Assembly (NCBI RefSeq): GCF_013761005.1
Contig: NZ_JACDUS010000002.1
Coordinates: forward strand, 372,001-436,000
Direction: 5' to 3'
Length of the DNA: 64,000 nucleotides
DNA from: Desulfosalsimonas propionicica
Lineage (GTDB): Bacteria; Desulfobacterota; Desulfobacteria; Desulfobacterales; Desulfosalsimonadaceae
Shown here: positions 29,075 to 37,734 of the stretch, piece after piece
Layout of the letters: each line of letters begins with the position of its first letter
Numbering within the stretch: position 1 is the first letter of the stretch
The notes under the pieces: generated by a model
Told to the model about the DNA's origin: nothing
Seen by the model: the letters and a program-made list of their open reading frames with translations, nothing else
Database searches by the model: none
Program-made: the position numbers and the translations under genes

Positions 29075-29368
29075 TTATCCGGAAGATGATGCAATGACCT
29101 GATCCGCGATGGCTTCCAGTGTTTTGGGGCCGATCCCCCTGACTTCCAGCAATTGTTCTGCACTTGTAAACGACCCGTTTTTCTCACGATAATCAACGAT
29201 CCGTTCCGCAATTGCCGGTCCGACACCCTTAAGCTGTGTAAGTTGCTCAGGGCCGGCCGTATTGATGTTGATTTTTTCCCCGGCTCCTGCGGTTTGCCAC
29301 GCACCCAGAAATCCGAGCAGTAAAATCAGAACCAGAATCGCTTTTATCCACCGTTTTTGCAGAATCAT
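29075..29368 (-). CDS. ComEA-like helix-hairpin-helix protein
   Basis: 97 residues: a signal peptide or membrane anchor (about 9-28), then one ComEA-type double helix-hairpin-helix domain: [35 protein letters not shown] and [18 protein letters not shown]. In competent bacteria ComEA binds incoming double-stranded DNA in the periplasm; the short stand-alone form in Desulfobacterota has not been shown to do so. AAAGGGGG lies about six bases before the ATG. Monocistronic, with a strong terminator downstream. Confidence 0.85.
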   Translation of the reverse strand: MILQKRWIKAILVLILLLGFLGAWQTAGAGEKININTAGPEQLTQLKGVGPAIAERIVDYREKNGSFTSAEQLLEVRGIGPKTLEAIADQVIASSSG

Positions 29369-29788
29369 TTCATACCCCCTTTTTTATGGTTATCAGTACC
29401 TGCACTGATGCCGCCAGCCCTAAAATAATCGCTAAAAAAGTGTATCAATAGAGAAAAAAAAGCAATAAAAAAACTCATATAATTTATTTAAGAAGTCAAC
29501 CATTTTTTTTAAAAAATATCTTTTTTCAGGGGTTACCATTTAAAAGGTATAAAAATTGGCAGGTTTTTCACCAAAATAGTGATGCTTTCGTAAAAAGTCG
29601 ATTTTCAGAGGACGCCGTAAATGTTCAGGTATCGGGACAGGGTTTTCATATAAAGGGACAAGGGAAAGCAAACAGGTCAAAACACCCAAATGAGCTATTT
29701 TCCAGATAATCGTTTACAATTCATCGGCAAAATTGCTAATGTGCCTTTTAAATCAATCATGCACAACGTCCAACAGGTATCCGGATCA
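29369..29788. other. AT-rich divergent intergenic region
   Basis: 420 bases between the leftward comEA-like and rightward phosphoesterase genes. It holds long A and T runs (29451-29530), a possible leftward promoter (TTGATA at 29443-29448, TTTTAG at 29420-29425, 17-base spacing) and a repeat fragment at 29581. No RNA gene was recognised. Confidence 0.35.
29581..29621. repeat. Fragment of the composite repeat (E)
   Basis: GATGCTTTCGTAAAAAGTCG followed by ATTTTCAGAGGACGCCGTAAA corresponds to the outer half-module of copies A, B and D without the core. Confidence 0.55.
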
Positions 29789-30514
29789 ATGAAACTCGCT
29801 GTTATTTCTGATATTCACGGCAATGCCGCAGCTTTTCGGGAAGTGCTCAAAGATGCTGAAAAGGCAGGTATTTCCAACATTTACTGCCTGGGTGACAGCA
29901 TCGGCTACGGACCGGAACCCGACGAGGCCATCCGGATGGTGCGGGAACGCAGCATTTTATCCATCCAGGGCAACCATGAACTGGCCGTCAATCAGCCAGG
30001 GTACCTGGACTGGTTCAATCCCATTGCCCGGATTTCCCTGGAAAAAACCATAACCATGCTTTCCGGACAATCCCTGGACTACATCGCCGCACTGCCTTTT
30101 TTTCTCACGGGAAACAACTGTCGGTTTGTCCACGGGTTTCCCCCGGACTCGCCCACCACCTATCTGTTTGAGGCCGATCCGGAGCAGGTGGATGCGGCCA
30201 TGACAAAGGCCGAGGAACCCATCTGCTTTGTGGGTCACACCCACGAACTGATGATCGTCTCCCATGACGGCCGCGAAGTTTCCAGACGTCCACTGAAGCG
30301 CGAAACCATAATGCTTGACACCGGCTGCCGGTATATCATCAATGTGGGCAGCGTGGGCCAGCCCAGAGATGGCACCAACCATGCGAAGTACGTGATTTTC
30401 GACGACCAGGCCCTTGAACTCGAGGTTCGGTTCGTGGAGTACAATGTCACGGAAACCATTGACAAAATATACGCAGCAGGGCTTCCGGAACAGCACGCCT
30501 GGCGCCTGTTTTAA
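29789..30514 (+). CDS. YfcE/MJ0936-type metallophosphoesterase
   Basis: 241 residues from the ATG at 29789, which places MKLAVISDIHGNAAAF at the N-terminus as in the family; the in-frame 33-codon extension lacks homology-like features. The calcineurin-type metal-binding motifs are complete: SDIHGN, LGDSIGYGP, SIQGNHE, and VGHTHE with INVGSVGQPRDG. Family members hydrolyse phosphodiesters (or protein phosphate in some), and the substrate is open. It starts a rightward unit of one gene; its stop converges on the LysM gene 13 bases away. Confidence 0.88.
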   Translation: MKLAVISDIHGNAAAFREVLKDAEKAGISNIYCLGDSIGYGPEPDEAIRMVRERSILSIQGNHELAVNQPGYLDWFNPIARISLEKTITMLSGQSLDYIAALPFFLTGNNCRFVHGFPPDSPTTYLFEADPEQVDAAMTKAEEPICFVGHTHELMIVSHDGREVSRRPLKRETIMLDTGCRYIINVGSVGQPRDGTNHAKYVIFDDQALELEVRFVEYNVTETIDKIYAAGLPEQHAWRLF

Positions 30515-30527
30515 TTCTGCTCTGATT

Positions 30528-31229
30528 TTAAGGAGACACAGTCAGTTTGTCTCCGGGGTGAATCACGGAATTTTCATCCAGGCCGTTTATCTCCAGCAGC
30601 GTCTCAAGCTCTATATCATGATTTCGGGCAATGGAATACAGGGTATCGTTGTCCTGGACCGTGTATTGCTTTCTGTCAGCGGCTTCGGACTTTTTTTCCG
30701 CCGGCTCAGGAGATGGTTCGGGTTTTGAGGCTGCCGGCGAAGATCCGGCAGCCCTCCGTGTCTCCTGGATCGCCTGCACGGAAGCCTGCATTTCACTTTC
30801 CAGTTCCTTTGCCCTTTTGCTGAGGGCTTCGATTTGTTTCGTCAGGGATTGAAAAGTTTCTGTCTGCGCCTCAAGCTGCTCCTGGATCTGCTGCACCCCT
30901 CCCATGACCTGGTCATGATTGGCGGTAACCCGGGATTGCAAATCCGCCAGTGACGCCTGCAGGCGCAGATTCCCGGATGAATCATCCGCTTTTGGCAGTT
31001 GCTCCGCCGAACCGAGATTGATACTTTTTCGGGATGTTTGCGCCTGACGCTGATCCGTCCCGCCGGTAAAAAAGGAAATCAGCAGGATCAAAAAAATCGC
31101 TGCTCCGCCTCCGGCCAAAAGAATCAGCACGAGCTTTCTCCCGGCCGGCAAACGCTTCCGCTGCTGATGCAGCAGGGATTCGGGCGCTTCTTCATATCCT
31201 TCATACCGGGAATCATTGCCGTAGTCCAT
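30528..31229 (-). CDS. Membrane-anchored coiled-coil LysM protein
   Basis: 233 residues from the ATG at 31229, nine bases after GAAAGGA. Order: a polar N-terminus, one membrane helix (about 31-52), a coiled coil (about 90-155, ADLQSRVTANHDQVMGGVQ .. IEALSKRAKELESEMQ), a Pro/Glu linker, and a C-terminal LysM domain (YTVQDNDTLYSIARNHDIEL .. NGLDENSVIHPGDKL). LysM binds peptidoglycan, so the protein probably spans from the inner membrane to the cell wall. Not secreted, single-pass, cytoplasmic N-terminus. Confidence 0.8.
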   Translation of the reverse strand: MDYGNDSRYEGYEEAPESLLHQQRKRLPAGRKLVLILLAGGGAAIFLILLISFFTGGTDQRQAQTSRKSINLGSAEQLPKADDSSGNLRLQASLADLQSRVTANHDQVMGGVQQIQEQLEAQTETFQSLTKQIEALSKRAKELESEMQASVQAIQETRRAAGSSPAASKPEPSPEPAEKKSEAADRKQYTVQDNDTLYSIARNHDIELETLLEINGLDENSVIHPGDKLTVSP

Positions 31230-31260
31230 GGTGGTTATCCTTTCATCTGACAGTTGATAT

Positions 31261-31302
31261 ACTCGCAAAAAGCCGATTTTCAAATGGTACCTTAAAAAGC
31301 CA
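31261..31302. repeat. Fragment of the composite repeat (F)
   Basis: ACTCGCAAAAAGCCGATTTT and CAAATGGTACCTTAAAAAGCC resemble the GTAAAAAGTCTGATTTCAGATGG module. It reaches into the 3' end of the hydrolase gene, so the last codons there may derive from it. Confidence 0.4.
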
Positions 31303-32209
31303 TAAAACTGCAGCCTGCAAATCGGTCAAAGGCCTGCCAGAACACCTGCTGGCAGGCATCGGTTTCTTTCAGGATTTCATGTCTGGCGCCCTGGATTTTC
31401 ACAAGCCGGCAGCAGGGCAGGCGGCTGCAGATCCGTTGGTGGGACCGGGTGTCCACAACCCGGTCCCGGGTCCCGGATGCCATAAGCACCGGGGTTTTGA
31501 CAGCCTCCACATAACCCGGGACAGCCAGACAATCAATGGCGTCAAACGCGGCAGCTGCCCACCCGAAGGTCACGCCGCCAAGGGCCAGATCCGGATTTTT
31601 CCGCACTTCCCGGATTTCATCCAAAAACCGCTCCGGATCCCCGGTCAGGTCATTTCCCCGAAATCGTCCGGGCTTAAACGAATAATCACCGGCACCCGGA
31701 ATATATCGCTCAGCGCGACCGGCCCGAACCGCCCTTTGCACAAGTTTTCGGGTCAATCCCCGGGGAAAGGGAAACGTATGAATATCAAACATGGGTGAAA
31801 CCAACGCGGCCCGGTCAAAAAATCCGGGGCTTTCACGCAGAAATTGCATGCCGATGTTACCGCCCATGGAATGGGCCAGCAGGATTTTGGGCAAAGCCGG
31901 CTCCGGCTTTGCAATCCGGGTCACAAATGCATTGAGGTCTTTTCCATAATCGGCAAAACTGCGTACATATCCTTTGTGCGGGTTGTCCAGAATCCGGGAG
32001 GAAAGCCCCTGGCCCCGCCAGTCAAATGAATATACGGCAAAACCCCGCTTCCGCAGTCCTGTGATGGTTTCCCTGTTTTTTTCCAGAAACTCGGCCCGGC
32101 CGGAAAGATAAACCACTGAAGCCCGGGGCAAAGCCGATTTCGGGGGCCAGATGCCGTAACGGATTTTCAGACCGTCATGGGTGGTAAAAAAGGAACCATC
32201 CGGGTGCAT
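31292..32209 (-). CDS. Lysophospholipase/monoacylglycerol lipase-like alpha/beta hydrolase
   Basis: 305 residues from the ATG at 32209, with GGATG five bases upstream; a TTG at 32260 has no site. Serine hydrolase of the PldB/MGLL group: FFTTHDGLKIRYGIW, SGRAEFLEKN, DWRGQGLSSR, nucleophile elbow LLAHSMGGNIG, acid residue in MASGTRDRVVD and the final histidine in GARHEIL. No signal peptide, so cytosolic. The true substrate may be a monoacylglycerol or lysophospholipid. The last codons overlap a repeat-derived sequence (SFMAF tail). Confidence 0.85.
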   Translation of the reverse strand: MHPDGSFFTTHDGLKIRYGIWPPKSALPRASVVYLSGRAEFLEKNRETITGLRKRGFAVYSFDWRGQGLSSRILDNPHKGYVRSFADYGKDLNAFVTRIAKPEPALPKILLAHSMGGNIGMQFLRESPGFFDRAALVSPMFDIHTFPFPRGLTRKLVQRAVRAGRAERYIPGAGDYSFKPGRFRGNDLTGDPERFLDEIREVRKNPDLALGGVTFGWAAAAFDAIDCLAVPGYVEAVKTPVLMASGTRDRVVDTRSHQRICSRLPCCRLVKIQGARHEILKETDACQQVFWQAFDRFAGCSFMAF

Positions 32210-32321
32210 GCAATCATCCACACAGGCTTGAGCCGGCTTGACCCGGCCGACGTTTTCCAATATGATAAAAATTTCAAAAAATGAATGTATCAGATTACCA
32301 TCAACCTGCAGGGGAAGCCAA

Positions 32322-32573
32322 ATGAAAAAATATTTCCATCAATTCGTGGAAACCTGTGAAGATCTGCTTACCTTTGGATGGGACCGGCCCACCGATGAGC
32401 AGACCCTGATCTGCTACTTGCAGATGTTCTCCGATGATCAGCTGATCCGGACCCTGGCCGGCAGAATGAGTGACGCGGAGATCGAAGAGGTTTACAATCT
32501 TATCAACCGGCTGCTTAAAACCCACTTAAAGGATTCTGAATACCATCGGCTTTTTCTTAAAGAAGAACATTGA
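32322..32573 (+). CDS. Small conserved hypothetical protein
   Basis: 83 residues from the ATG at 32322, which has AGGGGAAG upstream; an earlier in-frame start would overlap the divergent hydrolase. It is helical and acidic (MKKYFHQFVETCEDLLTFGW, DDQLIRTLAGRMSDAEIEEV) with no recognised domain. First gene of a unit with the M29 aminopeptidase 25 bases downstream, manA, queE and queC. Confidence 0.65.
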   Translation: MKKYFHQFVETCEDLLTFGWDRPTDEQTLICYLQMFSDDQLIRTLAGRMSDAEIEEVYNLINRLLKTHLKDSEYHRLFLKEEH

Positions 32574-32598
32574 ACAAAAAACATAAGATTCTGAAAAA

Positions 32599-33813
32599 AT
32601 GGATATGAACTTTAAACGCCAGCACATTGAACGTTATGCCGATATCCTTTTATGGGGCCTGAAAACCGCCCGGCACGGCCGCAGAAAAAAAAGCGATATC
32701 ATTTTGCTGCGATATGACCCCGCGGCCCTGCCCCTGGCAGAAAAATTGTACGAAAAACTGCTCAAAGCCGGCCGGCATCCAATCCAGCGGATGATGCAGA
32801 CCTGCCCCATGGAACAGAAATTTTATGAAATCGCAAACAACCGTCAGCTGACCTTTGTCGCCCCCGGGGAAAAGGAATTGCTGGAGAACCTAAACGGCAG
32901 CATTGTGCTGCTGGCCCCGGAATCCATTACTCATTTGTCCCATATTGATCCCGGATCCATTGCAAAATTTGCAAAAGCCAGAAAACCGCTTCGAAACATT
33001 CTTGACCGCAGGGAGGAAACCGGTGATTTCAGCTGGACCCTGGCCATGTACCCCACCCCGGCACTGGCCCATCACGCGGGCATATCCATTGAGGACTATA
33101 CCCGTCAGGTGATAAAAGCCTGTTTTTTAAACCGTAAAGATCCGGTGGCCCAGTGGGAATCGGTCTTTCGCCGGGCCCGATCCATCAAACAATGGTTAAA
33201 CCGGCTGTCCATAAGGCGTCTCCATGTGGAGTCCGAAAAAGTGGACCTGAAAATCACCCCGGGCCAGATGCGGCAGTGGATCGGGATTTCCGGCCATAAT
33301 ATTCCCAGCTTTGAAATCTTTCTGTCCCCGGACTGGCGCGGCACCCGGGGGGTGTATACGGCGGATCAGCCCACTTACCGCAGCGGTAACCGTGTGGAAG
33401 GCATCCGTCTGGAATTTGACAAGGGCCGTGTGATCCATGCCCGGGCCGAAACCGGGGAGGCCTTTTTGTGCAATCAGCTTCAAATGGATTCAGGCGCGGA
33501 CAAAGTCGGGGAGTTTTCCCTGACAGACCGGCGGTTTTCCAAGATTGACCGGTTTATGGCCAACACCCTGTATGACGAAAATTACGGGGGATCTTACGGC
33601 AACTGCCACATCGCTTTGGGAAGCGCCTATTCCGACACCTATGCCGGAGACCCCGCCAACCTGACTCCGTATGCCAAAAAACAGCTCGGTTTCAATGATT
33701 CGGCCCTGCACTGGGATCTGGTCAATACGGAAAAAAAACGGGTGACCGCCCATCTTGCAGACAGGGGAAAAACAGTGATCTATGAAAACGGGCAGTTTCA
33801 GCACAATGGATAA
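32599..33813 (+). CDS. M29-family aminopeptidase
   Basis: 404 residues. Leucyl-type metalloaminopeptidase (AmpS/AmpT family). Landmarks include RVEGIRLEFDKGRVIHARAE, LGEFSL-equivalent VGEFSLTDRRFSKIDRF, NTLYDENYGGSYGNCHIALG, YSDTY and a C-terminal HWDLVNTEKKRVTAHL with the metal-ligand residues E, H, Y, H and D in their usual order. Cytosolic. It overlaps manA by eight bases, so the products are made together, although no pathway link is obvious. Confidence 0.88.
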   Translation: MDMNFKRQHIERYADILLWGLKTARHGRRKKSDIILLRYDPAALPLAEKLYEKLLKAGRHPIQRMMQTCPMEQKFYEIANNRQLTFVAPGEKELLENLNGSIVLLAPESITHLSHIDPGSIAKFAKARKPLRNILDRREETGDFSWTLAMYPTPALAHHAGISIEDYTRQVIKACFLNRKDPVAQWESVFRRARSIKQWLNRLSIRRLHVESEKVDLKITPGQMRQWIGISGHNIPSFEIFLSPDWRGTRGVYTADQPTYRSGNRVEGIRLEFDKGRVIHARAETGEAFLCNQLQMDSGADKVGEFSLTDRRFSKIDRFMANTLYDENYGGSYGNCHIALGSAYSDTYAGDPANLTPYAKKQLGFNDSALHWDLVNTEKKRVTAHLADRGKTVIYENGQFQHNG

Positions 33814-35023
33814 AACAGATTTTTTCACCCGCCCCTTATTGCTGGAAAATCCGGTCCAGAAATATGCCTGGGGTTCGACAACGGCCATCCAGAAGATCCT
33901 GGCCGCAAAACCAGATGACCGCACCCCCTGGGCCGAGCTCTGGATGGGGGCTCATCCCAAAGCACCTTCCATGGTCCATGTCAATGGCCAGCAAATGCCT
34001 TTAAACGAGCTGATCCGGGAGCATCCCCGGGCCTTTCTGGGCGCGGACGCGGCAGCGGCATACAGCAACACCTTGCCTTATTTGTTTAAGGTTTTGGCCG
34101 CCAGCCAGCCCCTTTCCATCCAGGCCCATCCGGGTGCCCGGCAGGCCGGGGAAGGATTTAACCGGGAAAATGAGCAGCAAATCCCCATTGGCGACCCTTG
34201 CCGCAATTATCGGGATCCCTGGCCCAAGCCTGAGCTCATCTGTGCCATCGAACCTTTCGGCGCCCTGATTGGATTTCGCAGCCCGGAGACAATCTGCAGT
34301 CTTGGCCGCCGGTTTTTCCCCAAAAGCCTGGATCGCCCGCTGCAGGCCCTGGAAAGCCAGCCGGATGCATCCGGTATAAGGGGTTTTTTCCATGAATTGA
34401 TGACCATAAAAAAATCATACCGGGCTGAAGTGATTCATGAAACCCTGGCCAACGCCAGGGCCAGCGATACCCCTGAAGGCTACTGGATTGACAGGCTTCA
34501 CCAGAGCTATCCCGGGGATGCGGGTGTACTGGCCCCGGTTTGTCTCAATCTTCTGGAAATTCCCCCGGGACGGGCCGTGTTTCTGGCCCCGGGAATCCTG
34601 CACGCCTATTTGTACGGTACAGGTATGGAAATCATGGCCAATTCCGACAACGTGCTGCGCGGCGGGCTCACTGCCAAGCACGTGGATGTGGCTGAGCTTT
34701 TCAACACGCTGGAATTTGCGCCATCCTTTCCAAATCCGGCACCTCCGGAGAAAATAAATTCTGCAGAACAGCGATTTTCAGCACCGGCCGATGAATTCTG
34801 CCTTTCTGTCATCAGCCTTGACCCGGGTACCCGGTATTGCTCTCCGAACGAACACAGCGCTGATATTTTGTTTTGCCTTGCCGGTCAGGCGGAAATCCGC
34901 AAAAACAAAACAAATACCTGCCTGGATCTTGCTCAGGGGCAGGCGGCGATCGTGCCGGCAGCCGCGGGAACTTATGAAATAAGCGGTCGGGGGAAGATAT
35001 GGAAAGCCGGTGTCCCGCAATGA
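33806..35023 (+). CDS. manA: Mannose-6-phosphate isomerase, class I
   Basis: 405 residues from the ATG at 33806, inside the end of the aminopeptidase gene; an ATG eight codons upstream is also possible. It interconverts mannose-6-phosphate and fructose-6-phosphate, supplying mannose for polysaccharides. Zinc residues are present in LSIQAHPG (Gln and His), PKPELICAI (Glu) and APGILHAYLYG (His). ENPVQKYAWGS is the family N-terminus, and GGLTAKHVDVAEL the downstream signature. It is embedded between a peptidase and queuosine genes. Confidence 0.94.
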   Translation: MDKTDFFTRPLLLENPVQKYAWGSTTAIQKILAAKPDDRTPWAELWMGAHPKAPSMVHVNGQQMPLNELIREHPRAFLGADAAAAYSNTLPYLFKVLAASQPLSIQAHPGARQAGEGFNRENEQQIPIGDPCRNYRDPWPKPELICAIEPFGALIGFRSPETICSLGRRFFPKSLDRPLQALESQPDASGIRGFFHELMTIKKSYRAEVIHETLANARASDTPEGYWIDRLHQSYPGDAGVLAPVCLNLLEIPPGRAVFLAPGILHAYLYGTGMEIMANSDNVLRGGLTAKHVDVAELFNTLEFAPSFPNPAPPEKINSAEQRFSAPADEFCLSVISLDPGTRYCSPNEHSADILFCLAGQAEIRKNKTNTCLDLAQGQAAIVPAAAGTYEISGRGKIWKAGVPQ

Positions 35024-35694
35024 ACTCCCTTGGCGGCCAAATGCAAGCGGATCAACTTCGGGTCAATGAAATTTTTTACAGCGTCCAGGGCGAATCCCTT
35101 TCTATGGGCAGGCCCTGTGTTTTTGTGCGGCTGACCGGATGCAACCTGCGATGCACCTATTGCGACACCGGTTATGCCTACACACAAGGGCGGTTCATGG
35201 ACATAGCGCAAATTCTTTCCCAGGTCGGGACCTATGGTGTTGATCTGGTGGAGATCACCGGCGGCGAGCCCCTGATGCAGCCCGGCACACCGGCCCTGGC
35301 CGAAGCTCTGCTTGCAAAAGGCTTTGAGGTGATGATTGAGACAAACGGCACCTATTCCATTGACATGGTACCGAATGTATGCACCCGAATTATGGACATC
35401 AAATGCCCGGCAAGCGGAGAAAGCCGCAAAACCGATTTTGACAACCTCAACCGACTCAAGAAAAACGACCAGGTCAAATTTGTGATCTGTGACCGCAAAG
35501 ACTATGATTACGCCCGCCATATCCTCAGGCATTACTGGTCCGGCCGGCCGCCGGTACCGGTTTTGATCTCTCCGGCTGCCGGCCGGCTTACGCCGGCCAC
35601 TGCAGCGGCCTGGATTCTCGAAGACCGACTGGATGTGCGGCTGCACCTGCAGCTGCACAAAATTCTGTGGCCAAATGAACAACGCGGGATATAG
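34999..35694 (+). CDS. queE: 7-carboxy-7-deazaguanine synthase
   Basis: 231 residues from the ATG at 34999, which has GGGGGA four bases upstream and overlaps manA by 25 bases; ATGs at 35020 and 35041 are possible. Radical SAM enzyme that contracts carboxy-tetrahydropterin to CDG on the way to queuosine and archaeosine. The cluster motif is C48-NLR-C52-TY-C55, with EIFYSVQGES upstream, EITGGEPLMQ and IETNGT following. Short family type. Neighbour queC acts next, on its product. Confidence 0.93.
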   Translation: MESRCPAMNSLGGQMQADQLRVNEIFYSVQGESLSMGRPCVFVRLTGCNLRCTYCDTGYAYTQGRFMDIAQILSQVGTYGVDLVEITGGEPLMQPGTPALAEALLAKGFEVMIETNGTYSIDMVPNVCTRIMDIKCPASGESRKTDFDNLNRLKKNDQVKFVICDRKDYDYARHILRHYWSGRPPVPVLISPAAGRLTPATAAAWILEDRLDVRLHLQLHKILWPNEQRGI

Positions 35695-35712
35695 AATTAC
35701 AGGAGATATAAA

Positions 35713-36417
35713 ATGAAAGACCAGTCCCGGGCAGTGGTGCTTTTAAGCGGCGGGCTCGATTCGGCCACCACCCTTGCCGTTGCCCGCCAGCAGGGATTTT
35801 GCTGCCACACGCTCAGCTTTGACTACGGCCAGCGCCATTATCACGAACTGGCGGCATCTGAAAGAATATCCCGGATCCTGGGTGCAAAGGAACACCACGT
35901 GGTGCGTCTGGACATGCGCGATATCGGCGGCTCTGCCCTGACTTCGGATCTGGCGGTGCCCCCCGGCAACTCAGACGGGCAGGCTGGAACGGATATCCCG
36001 GTCACCTACGTGCCCGCGCGCAACACCATTTTTCTTTCCGTTGCCCTGGCATGGGCTGAAGCCCGGCGGGCGGCCGACATCTTTATCGGCGTGAATGCAG
36101 TGGACTACTCCGGCTATCCGGATTGCCGGCCTGAATATCTTGCAGCCTTTGAAGCCATGGCCAATCTGGCCACCAAAATGTCGCTCCAGGAAAACATCGT
36201 CGTACGCATCAATGCCCCCCTGCTTTACCTGAAAAAATCGGAAATCATCCAAAAGGGCATGGCCCTAGGTGTGGACTACAGCCTGACCCACTCCTGCTAT
36301 GACCCTACCCCCGGCGGCCTGGCCTGCGGCCGGTGCGATTCCTGCCTGCTGCGGCAAAAGGGGTTTGCGGATGCGGGGGTCCCGGACCCCACGCTGTATG
36401 CACCAGACCCGGAATAA
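35713..36417 (+). CDS. queC: 7-cyano-7-deazaguanine synthase
   Basis: 234 residues. It converts CDG to preQ0 with ammonia and ATP. PP-loop [62 protein letters not shown], and the zinc cysteines in SCYDP..CGRCDSC. The ATG is preceded by ACAGGAGATATAAA. Last gene of the operon; a weak hairpin follows. With queE it supplies preQ0 for tRNA queuosine. Confidence 0.96.
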   Translation: MKDQSRAVVLLSGGLDSATTLAVARQQGFCCHTLSFDYGQRHYHELAASERISRILGAKEHHVVRLDMRDIGGSALTSDLAVPPGNSDGQAGTDIPVTYVPARNTIFLSVALAWAEARRAADIFIGVNAVDYSGYPDCRPEYLAAFEAMANLATKMSLQENIVVRINAPLLYLKKSEIIQKGMALGVDYSLTHSCYDPTPGGLACGRCDSCLLRQKGFADAGVPDPTLYAPDPE

Positions 36418-36427
36418 AAACCAAACC

Positions 36428-36441
36428 GGCCGCATCCGGCC
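36428..36441 (+). terminator. Weak hairpin between convergent genes
   Basis: GGCCG (36428-36432) and CGGCC (36437-36441) form a short stem followed by TTTC on the plus strand; on the minus strand the run GGTTTGGTTTTTATT follows. It may end both the queC and the selenoprotein transcripts. Confidence 0.35.
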
Positions 36442-36445
36442 TTTC

Positions 36446-37660
36446 TCACCAGCCCATAGGCACCAGAAACGCTTTGCCGGTCATCTGAAGGGATTTGTCC
36501 GGATCGGTTTTGCATTTTTCGCTCACCGAACGGATCAGATGGCCCGCTGCGGTCTGTGTCCAGAACCAGCGGGCAAACTCCCGGCTCGTGGGCGGGGTCG
36601 TGCCCGGCTGATGGCTGGCCGCTTCGTAATAAAAGGTTTTCAGGTCCTGAACCGCAAGCCTGATGGCCACAGCCAGGGTCATTTCCGAATCCCCGGGCTC
36701 CGGGGACTGATCCAGCAAATAATCACAAAGCAGGTCCGCGGCTGCATCCGGTTCAAAATTGGCCACAGCCGTGCGGCTTTTCTCCTTGCGGCGTTTGTCG
36801 TACCAAGGCATCAGCTCTGTCATTTCCCGTCGAAGGGCGGAAACCTGTTTTTCCAGATCGGTTTCAGCCTGCGCAGGGGCGGAGAAGCTGATTGGACAGG
36901 ACCATGCCTCTTGTGCCGCATCGGAATCATCTGCTCCAACCGGTGCTTCCTCTAAAAAATCAACCAGAACAGGACCTGACCGGGCATTTAAAAGTTCCAG
37001 GGCCGAAACCAACACTTTTTTCTGAAATGACGGATCATCGGGCGCACCCAGAGGGCGGCCCAGGTCAAATGGCACCCACAGGGCGCGGGGGGGATGGATT
37101 TTTTCCGTGTGCTCCCGGATCAGGCTGATCTGGGTAGTGGCAATGCCCCGGGCTTCCAGGTAATGGGCCAGCGCGCCCACGGCGCGCGTGCAAAACGGTC
37201 AAACCGGGATCAAAAGGGCGGCATCCACATTGTCGCCTTTGAGCAAGCCGGCCAGAGTTTCGGCTGACGGTGCCATTTTCGAGGGAGCGGCAGCGCCCAT
37301 GAAAGAATAATGAAAATCAGCCACACTGCCGATGCGGTTTTCATCAGCCAGCTGCCGGAGCCGGTCAATGGGAAAAACCACGTTCCAGTCCTGCTGAAAA
37401 CCCGTGCGGTCAAAATTTGTTGAAATATGCGTCATGATCAGGTCCTCTGCCTGACTGGTGCCGTCGATCACCCGAAAGTCGCCGTCCATTCCCCCAAAGG
37501 GCCGGTCGCCCCGGCGATGAAGCCCGGCCGTGGAAATCATCGCGATTCGCTGATTTGCCAGTTCCCCGACATTGACCCAGGGCGTGTGATCAAACTGCGG
37601 ACAAGGCAGATCGGCAATATGGGAGCGCATGGGTTCAGTCAAATTTTCAAGTCGCGCCAT
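36446..37660 (-). CDS. Glycine/D-proline reductase B-type selenoprotein (UGA read as Sec)
   Basis: 404 residues if the UGA at 37199-37201 is read as selenocysteine; otherwise it appears as two adjacent frames of 153 and about 244 residues, both in phase. The UGA sits in V-Sec154-P-F-C157-T-R159, the UxxCTR context typical of GrdB/PrdB, whose selenocysteine attacks the substrate. The N-terminus (MARLENLTEPMRSHIAD, ISTAGLHRRGDRPFGG, LMTHIS-like IMTHIS, FPIDRLRQLADENRIG) and the segment after the UGA (AHYLEARGIATTQISLIREH) match the family. A strong site (AAAGAGGAGGACATA) precedes ATG 37660. No GrdA, GrdC/D/E or PrdA is nearby. Follows the MerR gene. Confidence 0.82.
37171..37201 (-). promoter_or_regulatory. 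Putative bacterial SECIS element with UGA
   Basis: Reading leftwards, UGA (37201-37199) is followed by an 11-base spacer, the arm GCGCGCC, a GTG loop and the arm GGCGCGC (37187-37171). The 7-bp stem with a loop starting G-U, 11 bases after the UGA, fits the known spacing of E. coli-type SECIS hairpins that bind SelB. No minimum-energy folding was run. Confidence 0.7.
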
Positions 37661-37678
37661 TATGTCCTCCTCTTTTGA

Positions 37679-37694
37679 ACAATTACGTAACTGT
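37679..37694. promoter_or_regulatory. Palindrome upstream of the selenoprotein gene
   Basis: ACAATTACGTAACTGT is nearly symmetric about its centre (ACA-TTACGTAA-TGT). The same core occurs as ACAATAACGTAA in the merR promoter, read on the minus strand. It lies about 20 bases upstream of the selenoprotein start, a plausible MerR-type operator. Confidence 0.55.
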
Positions 37695-37734
37695 ATATTT
37701 TCAGGCCAAATTTACTGCCATTGTTGCACAGTGT

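Noticed and set aside
37199-37201. UGA as a true stop giving two short genes
   Set aside because: Both halves are in phase, together give the family length, and the UGA sits in the UxxCTR motif with a hairpin behind it; treated as Sec instead, though a pseudogene is not excluded.
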